DNA from: an uncultured Synergistia bacterium
Lineage (GTDB): Bacteria; Eremiobacterota; SpSt-956; JAKJGF01
Direction: 5' to 3'
DNA: 5,762 nucleotides
Assembly (NCBI GenBank): GCA_937888925.1
Contig: CALARM010000918.1
Coordinates: 1-5,762, forward strand
Shown here piece after piece: positions 1 to 5,139 of the stretch. The notes beneath the pieces were generated by a model. That model was not told the origin of the DNA, searched no databases, and saw only the letters and a list, made by a program, of their open reading frames with translations. Each line of letters begins with the position of its first letter. Position 1 is the first letter of the stretch. The position numbers were made by a program, and so were the translations under genes.

Positions 1-2155
1 GATCTATCTGTGACGGATCTATTTTTACAGGCCATAGATGTGCTTCCGGTATCCAGGCAAGATCAATATCTTCGCCTATAATCCTTCTGAGCATTTTTAA
101 CATGCTTTCCACTGTTTCATTCAGATCAATTATTCTGGGAGAAATAGTCTGCTTTCTTGCAAAGGCCAGCAACTGTCTTGTAAGGGCTGCAGCACGGTAT
201 GTAACATTATTGATTGTCATGAGATTAGTGCAAGCAGGATGGGACTCTTCGATTTTATCAAGAGCCAGTTCTGCAGAACTCAGTATAATACCGAGTATAT
301 TGTTAAAATCATGGGCCACTCCTCCTGCCAGACGGCCTACAGCCTCCATTTTCTGGGCCTGCATGAACTGGGACTGCAGCTTTTCTTTTTCTTCCTGAAG
401 CTGTAAATTCTCTGTAATATCTCTTTTTACAGCAATATAGTTGGTAATAGTTCCGGAAGAATTACGCACAGGAGATATTGTTGTTTCTTCCGTATAAAAG
501 GTGCCGTCTTTTTTTCTATTAATAAACTGACCTTTCCAGTTATTACCTCCTTTGATTGTATCCCACATGTTGCGGTAGAATTCTTCGTCATGTTTCCCGC
601 TTTTAAGAATGTCTATGTGTTGCCCTGTTACATCTGTACGTGTATAACCTGTTATTTTTTCGAAAGCAGGATTTACATACTGAATATACCCCATACTATC
701 AGTAATTACTACTATTTCACCTGACTGTTCTATAGCAGAAACAAGCATTTCCCTTTCTTTTTCTATGATTTTTCTTTCAGTAATATCCAGGACTATACCT
801 GTATAACGTCCTATCTGTCCTTCTGTATCAAAGACAGGTTTTCCTCTGGACATGAGGGTTCTTTCCGTGCCATCTCTGTCAAAGACGCGGAATTCAAAAT
901 TCAGTTCTTTCCCTTTCTCCCTGGCCTCGATGACTGTTTTTTCAGCATGTTCTCTGTCCAGGGGGTGCACTATATTTCTCCAGGCTTCATAAGAAGGTCT
1001 ACAGCTATATGGTTCTATTCCATAAACTTTCCACAGTTCTTCTGACCAGATATTTTCACCTGTATGAACATTCCATTCCCATGTGCCTGCCTTTGCCGCA
1101 TCCATAGCAAGGCTCAGTCTTTCTATATGGGAACGGATTTTTTCTTCTGCCATTTTTCTTTCTGTAATCACATCAAAGACTGCAACAAAATATTCTCTTT
1201 CAGGAGAGTAAACAGAAACAGAAAACCACATATTCAGTGTTTTCAGATAAGTTTCAAATTTTTCAGGTTTTCCTGTCATGGCAACCCGGCCATAGATGCC
1301 TAATAGTTCAGGGTCTATTTCTCTTATGTTCGGTATAACTTCAGAAACCTTTTTACCGGTAACATTTTTAAGACCCGTCTGCTGTTCAAAGGCATCATTT
1401 ACTGCAAGATATATAAAATCTACGGGACGGCCTTCTTCAAAAATCATTTTACAGTAGGCAAATCCATTGAGCATATTTTTGAAAAGAGAGCTGTAGAGTT
1501 TTTCGCTTTTCTCCAGAGCTTCCTGTGCCTGTCTCTGGGACAGTGCTATAGCTATCTGATCTGAAACACTTTCCAGAAATTCAAGGATTTCCTCTGTGAA
1601 CATGCCTTTTCTCCTGTCATTTATCTGAAGAAGTCCCAGTGTTTCATTCCCTGTGCGAAGGCGAAAAAGGGCAACAGACTCATAGCCTTCTCCGTTACAT
1701 CTGTTTCTTGTTCTTGCCTGCCTGTCTTTCTCTGTGGTGGAAGCAAGTAATTCTGTTGTACAGTTTGTCCAGAAACTGCCTTTTTTTGTGAAAAATGGTA
1801 GAGAAGGATTAAAACGTCCGCATATGACATTCCCGCACATACATTCAAGCACAGGATAACCTTTTTCATCTCTTTCTATCTGACCATACATATTTTTTGT
1901 ACAGAGAGAATTTTCAAGAAGAACAAACTCAGAAGGAAATCCCTTTGTTTCAAAATAGGGATAATCATCACCGTCTTTCAATCTTACTCCTATTGCCTCA
2001 CATCCTGTCCATTTCTGGATAAAACCTGTAATATTCCTTATAAGCTCATAAGTCTTATCCTGTCTGTTGAGAAGGCGGAGCAGTTCCACCATGTTTTTAC
2101 GTTCCCACAGGTATCTTTCATCCTGTCTCTGGATTTCCCTCTCCTCTATAGTCAT
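1..2155 (-). CDS. Soluble GAF-PAS-PAS-PAS sensor histidine kinase (C-terminus beyond window)
   Basis: This gene encodes a sensor histidine kinase that should autophosphorylate on a histidine and pass the phosphate to a response regulator or receiver domain. The frame is open from the ATG at 2155 to the left edge, giving 718 residues. The order is: short N-terminus; Cys-rich GAF domain (about 22-200); PAS1 (about 215-334, ending DVITERK); PAS2 (about 347-462, ending DITERK); PAS3 (about 470-582, ending DITENL); a short coiled coil; and HisKA with AGGVAHDFNNIL, where His615 is the phosphoacceptor. The visible end, DPSQID, is the usual lead-in to the ATPase N-box, so the catalytic domain, and perhaps a receiver, lies outside. 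No signal peptide or membrane segment is seen, so the protein should be cytoplasmic. An in-frame TAG at 2180-2182 and AAGGAG 7 nt upstream fix the start. The ligand is unknown. It lies 45 bp downstream of the lipoprotein gene on the same strand. Confidence 0.93.
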   Translation of the reverse strand, partial: MTIEEREIQRQDERYLWERKNMVELLRLLNRQDKTYELIRNITGFIQKWTGCEAIGVRLKDGDDYPYFETKGFPSEFVLLENSLCTKNMYGQIERDEKGYPVLECMCGNVICGRFNPSLPFFTKKGSFWTNCTTELLASTTEKDRQARTRNRCNGEGYESVALFRLRTGNETLGLLQINDRRKGMFTEEILEFLESVSDQIAIALSQRQAQEALEKSEKLYSSLFKNMLNGFAYCKMIFEEGRPVDFIYLAVNDAFEQQTGLKNVTGKKVSEVIPNIREIDPELLGIYGRVAMTGKPEKFETYLKTLNMWFSVSVYSPEREYFVAVFDVITERKMAEEKIRSHIERLSLAMDAAKAGTWEWNVHTGENIWSEELWKVYGIEPYSCRPSYEAWRNIVHPLDREHAEKTVIEAREKGKELNFEFRVFDRDGTERTLMSRGKPVFDTEGQIGRYTGIVLDITERKIIEKEREMLVSAIEQSGEIVVITDSMGYIQYVNPAFEKITGYTRTDVTGQHIDILKSGKHDEEFYRNMWDTIKGGNNWKGQFINRKKDGTFYTEETTISPVRNSSGTITNYIAVKRDITENLQLQEEKEKLQSQFMQAQKMEAVGRLAGGVAHDFNNILGIILSSAELALDKIEESHPACTNLMTINNVTYRAAALTRQLLAFARKQTISPRIIDLNETVESMLKMLRRIIGEDIDLAWIPEAHLWPVKIDPSQID

Positions 2156-2162
2156 TTTAATT

Positions 2163-2168
2163 CTCCTT
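2163..2168 (-). promoter_or_regulatory. Ribosome binding site of the histidine kinase
   Basis: AAGGAG on the minus strand sits 7 nt before the ATG at 2155. The 11-mer ATAAGGAGAAT around it (2160-2170) is identical to the one before the lipoprotein gene. It supports the chosen start. Confidence 0.85.
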
Positions 2169-2200
2169 ATAGCAGTTTTCTACAAAAGACTTTATTGAAT

Positions 2201-4210
2201 TTACTGTTTAACTGTTTCATAAAGAAACAATTCTATTTTATAAATTTTTATTGTATCCATCATGTATATTGATGGTTCGTTACATATTTCACCTGATATA
2301 TAACAGTAAAAATCTTTACCGGGTTCATTTATAAGCTTATTGCGAACATCAGGGAATTTATCCAGGCCTGTTAAAGCAAAAGATCTGTCTGAAGGTGTGG
2401 GAACTGTTCCTCCTCCTTCATCAATAACAGGTATAGCAGGGATTGCTTCATTAAATATAAATGTTCCCCCTTCAAGGTTTGTATATTTTACCGAACCACT
2501 TCCCTGGTAAATATTTACCCCGTCTGTTATTATTTCGATTTTCTCGACTGAGATTGTGTCTTTATTACTTATTGTGCCTGAAATAAATACAGAAAATTCT
2601 TTCCCCGGTTCTTTCATGATTTTATCTTTAACGTCGGGAAATTTATCCATGCCGGATAATAGATATATTTCCTCGCCCGGCGAAGGCGGGGTGACAGAAG
2701 GTTCTGATGAGTTAGTTCCCGTATCTGAAGGTAGCGGCCCGTCAGGTGTAGAGAAGTTTACGTGGAATATAAATGAACCATTTTCATATTTTACCTTTCC
2801 CGGCCAGTCTATAGACGGTTCGGGAATTAACTCTACTGTTTCAATAATCAGTGATTTCCACCCCTGACTATCACTGATTTTCCCTGTAACAAAAGCTTCA
2901 AAATCTTTCCCCTGTTCTTTCATGATTTTATCTTTAATCTCAGGAAACTTTTCTATACCTGTAAGAATATATTTTTCCTCTGTTACTGCAGGAATTGTTG
3001 TACTGACAACAGGGGGGGAGGCCTCTACCGTATCTTCTCTGAGAGGTATGGGAGTGCCTTCCGGCAGAGGAACAATCTGTTCGTAAGAAGTGAATATAAA
3101 AGTTCCGTCTTCATATGTGATAAGTCCTGAACCCTGAAAATAATTCTGAGAGTCTGAAAAATCTATGTCTATTACTTTTACCTCTCCTTCCTGAAGAGTT
3201 ATATTTTCTATAAATTTAACAAAACCATTTACCGGATCAACTGCAGTAAGAGTAAGAGTCTCACCTGCCGGAACCCTTGGAAATTCATAATAACCTTCTC
3301 TGTCTGTTATTGTTCCCATATCATAATAGTTTCCGGGGATAGATCCTGTAGAAACATTATCTGATATACTCTGTGGAGGTTTTGCCGGAACCACTTCAGG
3401 ATCTCTGGTTGATACGAATAATTGTATATCCGGAATTCCTTCTTTTGTTACGCCGGAAGATAGTCTGTAAACCTGTCCTTTTATTGTAGATACGGGGCCT
3501 TCCGGTACGACCTGAACAGTACCTGTAGCAGTTTTTTCTTCTGATTTTATTTTTGCCAGTACTCTGCCAGTTCCTGTTCCTGTAGCTTCGAATAGTCCGT
3601 AAGGTGTGATAGAGCCTATATTACCTTCATTACTGTTTACAAACCATTCTACCTGTTCCGGAGGCACTTCAAAAACCTGGCCGTTCCCGGAAATACCATA
3701 GGCATGATAGAGGAAAAATCCTCCCACAGGAATTACCAGGTTCTGTGGTTTTATAAGAATTTCTGAAAAATCAGACGGAGGCGTATTGTCTGACGGTATT
3801 ATAGTTTCAATCGCGACAGAGCCAAAACCACTGTGAGATGTAGAACCTGAAGGGTCCAGAATAACCGTATTGTTCTGTCCGTAATTACATGGAGTAATAC
3901 CGTTGAATACAAACCATCCTCTGTTATCGGTACTGGTAGAGTTTCCGCCGCCTAATGTCACAAGACACTTTACAACAGGCATATAACCTGATGGAGCCTG
4001 TGAGACTTCATCTATAATGATAAGACCTTCCTGCATTTTTAAGCCATTCTGCCTCTCCGTTCTGAGAGAAGAAACAGAGGGGCCGTAAACATATCCCTGA
4101 AAAGTTGTAAATGACGGTGCTGGAGTTATGCCGGGATTTATCGATGAAGAACCTCCGCCGCCGCAGCCTGTACACAGTATAATACACAGTAATAAAAGTA
4201 ATTTGTTCAT
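2201..4210 (-). CDS. Multidomain lipoprotein with three tandem C-terminal repeats
   Basis: This is a 669-residue predicted lipoprotein of unknown function. The N-terminus has one charged residue (Lys3), a hydrophobic run (4-12) and a lipobox-like LCTGC with Cys16 as the lipidated residue, followed by a Gly/Ser linker. Position +2 is Gly, so under the E. coli sorting rule it would not be held at the inner membrane. Residues about 36-137 look like a carboxypeptidase-regulatory-like beta sandwich (FQGYVYG, then TDNRGWFVFNGI). Residues about 155-235 resemble a bacterial Ig-like (Big_2-type) domain, with ITPYGLFEATGTGTGRVLAK as its hallmark. Residues about 242-352 are a second regulatory-like domain (GQVYRLSSGV, then TDREGYYEFPRVPAGETLTL). 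Residues 357-662 are three repeats of an unrecognised unit. I see no enzymatic motif; binding or surface structure is the most that can be inferred. AAGGAG lies 7 nt before the ATG. It is the probable first gene of an operon with the kinase. Confidence 0.9.
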   Translation of the reverse strand: MNKLLLLLCIILCTGCGGGGSSSINPGITPAPSFTTFQGYVYGPSVSSLRTERQNGLKMQEGLIIIDEVSQAPSGYMPVVKCLVTLGGGNSTSTDNRGWFVFNGITPCNYGQNNTVILDPSGSTSHSGFGSVAIETIIPSDNTPPSDFSEILIKPQNLVIPVGGFFLYHAYGISGNGQVFEVPPEQVEWFVNSNEGNIGSITPYGLFEATGTGTGRVLAKIKSEEKTATGTVQVVPEGPVSTIKGQVYRLSSGVTKEGIPDIQLFVSTRDPEVVPAKPPQSISDNVSTGSIPGNYYDMGTITDREGYYEFPRVPAGETLTLTAVDPVNGFVKFIENITLQEGEVKVIDIDFSDSQNYFQGSGLITYEDGTFIFTSYEQIVPLPEGTPIPLREDTVEASPPVVSTTIPAVTEEKYILTGIEKFPEIKDKIMKEQGKDFEAFVTGKISDSQGWKSLIIETVELIPEPSIDWPGKVKYENGSFIFHVNFSTPDGPLPSDTGTNSSEPSVTPPSPGEEIYLLSGMDKFPDVKDKIMKEPGKEFSVFISGTISNKDTISVEKIEIITDGVNIYQGSGSVKYTNLEGGTFIFNEAIPAIPVIDEGGGTVPTPSDRSFALTGLDKFPDVRNKLINEPGKDFYCYISGEICNEPSIYMMDTIKIYKIELFLYETVKQ
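2225..3142 (-). repeat. Three tandem protein repeats (95-107 residues each) in the lipoprotein
   Basis: Repeat 1 is residues 357-463 (2822-3142), repeat 2 is 468-562 (2525-2809) and repeat 3 is 568-662 (2225-2509). Each has a block A, (Y/W)xGxGxxxYExG(T/S)FIF, and a block B, L(T/S)GxxKFPxxxxKxxxExGKxFxxxxxGxI. Blocks A and B are joined by a variable Pro/Ser/Thr-rich linker (about 377-410, 489-512 and 587-608). Repeats 1 and 2 are closest, also at DNA level, where KDKIMKE is encoded almost identically. Repeat 3 is the most diverged and adds Cys636 and Cys643. The alternating beta pattern suggests a small OB-like or SH3-like barrel, but that is inference only. Confidence 0.85.
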
Positions 4211-4217
4211 TTCGATT

Positions 4218-4223
4218 CTCCTT
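4218..4223 (-). promoter_or_regulatory. Ribosome binding site of the lipoprotein gene
   Basis: AAGGAG on the minus strand sits 7 nt before the ATG at 4210. It supports a start that places a short, correctly shaped lipoprotein signal peptide at the N-terminus. Confidence 0.85.
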
Positions 4224-4235
4224 ATGTTTGATTTT

Positions 4236-4260
4236 TTATAGAACCTTGCTTTTTCTATAA
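4236..4260 (-). other. Inverted repeat in the lipoprotein mRNA leader
   Basis: TTATAGAA (4236-4243) and TTCTATAA (4253-4260) form a perfect 8-bp inverted repeat with a 9-nt loop, 12 nt upstream of the AAGGAG ribosome site in the predicted 5' leader. The stem is AT-rich and weak, with no T run, so it is not a terminator. It could modulate translation or protect the 5' end, or it could be chance in AT-rich DNA. Confidence 0.35.
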
Positions 4261-4327
4261 TTTAGAAGATTGTTCATATAATATAAACTGAAGCCAGGGA
4301 TTTTTTTTAAAGGTTTTCTTTGATAAA

Positions 4328-4356
4328 ATTATACGTTAAATACATTGAAAATTCAA
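4328..4356 (-). promoter_or_regulatory. Sigma-70-type promoter for the lipoprotein-kinase operon
   Basis: On the minus strand, TTGAAT (4351-4356) is followed by a 17-bp spacer and a perfect TATAAT (4328-4333). Transcription would begin near 4321 and leave a leader of about 110 nt before the ATG at 4210. The optimal spacing and exact -10 make this the best candidate upstream of the operon. The foldback element starts only about 30 bp upstream of the -35 box. Confidence 0.65.
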
Positions 4357-4387
4357 CATATTAGAAAGTGAAATATTGCGTTTAAAA

Positions 4388-4575
4388 ATGACAGGTGATT
4401 TTATATACAATGGAAAAAGAAATTTATCACAGAATATTGAGAGTGAAAAGTGAAAAGTGAAAAGTGAAAAAAATTGCATTTTACTTACTATTCACTATTC
4501 ACTACTCACTATTCACTAATTAATAGATTTACAAAAGTAAGTGCAATTTCCAGTAAAAATAAAACTACCTGTCAT
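4388..4575. mobile_element. MITE-like foldback element with terminal inverted repeats
   Basis: The ends carry inverted repeats ATGACAGGTGATTTTAT (4388-4404) and, as reverse complement of 4559-4575, ATGACAGGTAGTTTTAT. These match at 15 of 17 positions, with the outer 9 bp perfect. Weaker pairing continues inward to about 32 bp (24 of 32 matching). The interior holds the heptamer hairpin at 4443-4516. At 188 bp with no reading frame of note, it has the form of a non-autonomous miniature element or a dispersed palindromic repeat. No clear target duplication directly abuts the ends, and the family is not recognised. Confidence 0.55.
4443..4516. repeat. Opposed heptamer arrays forming an imperfect hairpin
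   Basis: Four tandem copies of GTGAAAA (4443-4470) face four tandem copies of TATTCAC (4489-4516, the third being TACTCAC). The arms are separated by an 18-nt loop. Each facing pair matches at 5 or 6 of 7 positions, about 23 of 28 in total. The loop start AAATTGCA (4471-4478) is also complementary to TGCAATTT at 4542-4549, giving a competing fold. Tandem heptamers of this kind are a known class of short repeat in bacterial genomes. This is not a CRISPR array, because the copies have no spacers. Confidence 0.75.
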
Positions 4576-4689
4576 GAAAAAACACTATAAAAGTGAAATA
4601 TAGTTTATTTTATAAGTTATTAGACTTTAATTAGAATGAAAAATGAAAAGAACAGGGCACTACTCACTTTTCACTAATTAAGAAATTTA
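4500..4689 (+). repeat. Imperfect 32-bp direct repeat linking the two foldbacks
   Basis: Positions 4500-4531 and 4658-4689 match at 29 of 32 positions, both beginning CACTACTCACT and containing TTCACTAATTAA. They form the right flanks of the first and second foldbacks respectively, which shows that the two structures are related copies rather than independent palindromes. Confidence 0.75.
4627..4681. repeat. Second, smaller foldback related to the first
   Basis: TTAATTAG (4627-4634) pairs perfectly with CTAATTAA (4674-4681). After a 2-nt bulge (AA) the stem continues with TGAAAA (4637-4642) against TTTTCA (4668-4673), then TGA (4644-4646) against TCA beyond a mismatch. The right arm carries the same CACTACTCACT sequence as the first foldback. 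It ends about 20 bp before the recombinase-like debris begins. Confidence 0.55.
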
Positions 4690-4700
4690 AAAGATCAGTC

Positions 4701-4728
4701 TTGACAGGGAAGTAATAGAGAGTATAAT
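4701..4728 (+). promoter_or_regulatory. Perfect-consensus sigma-70 promoter on the plus strand
   Basis: TTGACA (4701-4706) and TATAAT (4723-4728) are both exact consensus hexamers, separated by 16 bp. Transcription would start near 4735 and run across the recombinase remnant towards the ABC ATPase gene, giving a leader of roughly 400 nt. No other convincing promoter lies nearer to that gene. Whether it is active, and whether transcription reaches 5140, is inference. Confidence 0.6.
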
Positions 4729-5026
4729 TCTCCTGAAGAAAATAATCAACCAATAAATAAATTATCGGACTTATATCAAATGAATTCTATTCCTCTGGCT
4801 GAATTAAATAAAAGTATTTCCGCTCTGCCCTCTCAAAAGCAAAGTATAATAATAATCGAGCAGCAAATAAAAGAAATAGAAAATTGCAATCAAGCCAGCA
4901 CAAAGAGTATAGATGATTATTGAAAATTTTCATGTTCTCCGGGAGAAGGCTTCTCCTGAAAAGAAGAGAAATATACTGATAGATGCAATTAACAAAATTA
5001 TCATTAAGGAAAAGATATTTATATGA
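4705..5026 (+). pseudogene. Frameshifted C-terminal remnant of a large serine recombinase
   Basis: Two adjacent frames read like the tail of a large serine recombinase. The first, open from 4705 to the TGA at 4921-4923, gives INKLSDLYQMNSIPLAELNK and then a helix around LPSQKQ and IEQQIKEIEN. This fits the coiled-coil stretch those enzymes carry after the zinc ribbon. After a one-base shift near 4913-4920 the second frame continues IIENFHVLREKASPEKKRNI and then AINKIIIKEKIFI, ending at TGA 5024-5026. This resembles the family's C-terminal KR..L..LI.KI.I pattern. Recognisable similarity starts around 4740; the catalytic resolvase domain and zinc ribbon are absent, and the left side runs into the second foldback. 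The assignment rests on remembered family patterns. The second frame could alternatively be read as a 37-codon ORF from ATG 4913. Confidence 0.6.
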
Positions 5027-5061
5027 GAATCGTAATGCGTAATGGGAGGACAGATTCTCAT
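5023..5061. repeat. 9-bp inverted repeat enclosing tandem CGTAATG heptamers
   Basis: ATGAGAATC (5023-5031) and GATTCTCAT (5053-5061) are perfect inverted repeats with a 21-nt loop. The left arm overlaps the stop codon of the recombinase remnant. Two tandem CGTAATG heptamers (5031-5037 and 5038-5044) lie at the start of the loop. No T run follows, so it is not a typical terminator. A separate short palindrome, TGACC-agac-GGTCA, lies at 5071-5084. Confidence 0.55.
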
Positions 5062-5139
5062 CCTTCGTTGTGACCAGACGGTCATGGCAGTTTATAGATT
5101 GGAGTTTTCTGGATTTTTTAGAGAATCATTAAAACCTTT

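Larger units (their letters stand above)
4365..4601. repeat. 12-bp direct repeats flanking the foldback element
   Basis: AAAGTGAAATAT occurs at 4365-4376 and again at 4590-4601 in the same orientation. The copies lie 11 bp outside the left end and 14 bp outside the right end of the inverted-repeat element at 4388-4575. They could be a target duplication or part of a larger repeat unit. Each also contains the heptamer AGTGAAA found inside the element, so shared ancestry with the heptamers is another explanation. Confidence 0.45.
4211..5139. other. Divergent intergenic region rich in repeats and mobile-element debris
   Basis: About 930 bp separate the minus-strand operon from the plus-strand ABC ATPase gene. 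I find no intact gene here. From left to right it holds the operon leader and promoter, a 188-bp foldback element, a second smaller foldback, a consensus plus-strand promoter, the frameshifted tail of a recombinase-like gene, an inverted repeat with tandem CGTAATG heptamers, and a short palindrome (5071-5084). The remaining pieces (4576-4626 and 5085-5139) are AT-rich with nothing further that I can support. Confidence 0.8.

Noticed and set aside
102..398. Plus-strand open frame of 98 codons
   Set aside because: It lies antisense to the HisKA/PAS3 part of the kinase, which shows clear domain motifs in its own frame; no start signals or recognisable protein.
1064..1303. Plus-strand open frame of 79 codons
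   Set aside because: Antisense shadow of PAS1 and PAS2 of the kinase.
1621..1869. Minus-strand open frame of 82 codons
   Set aside because: Different frame of the kinase GAF domain on the same strand; the kinase frame carries the family motifs.
2156..2200. Possible terminator or promoter between the lipoprotein and kinase genes
   Set aside because: The 45-bp gap has no stable inverted repeat with a T run and no pair of promoter hexamers; it contains only the kinase ribosome site.
2556..2867. Plus-strand open frame of 103 codons
   Set aside because: Antisense to the second repeat of the lipoprotein.
4443..4516. Possible CRISPR array
   Set aside because: The repeats are 7 bp, contiguous and without spacers, and the two halves are in opposite orientation.
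4935..4956. Overlapping palindromes TTCTCC-G-GGAGAA and GGAGAAG-G-CTTCTCC
   Set aside because: They fall within the recombinase-like reading frame (VLREKASPEK) and are explained by ordinary Arg/Glu/Lys/Ser/Pro codons; one-base centres make hairpins poor and no T run follows.
5068..5098. Possible close promoter for ecfA2 (TTGTGA and TATAGA)
   Set aside because: Each hexamer matches consensus at only four positions and the spacer is 19 bp, so it is much weaker than the site at 4701-4728.
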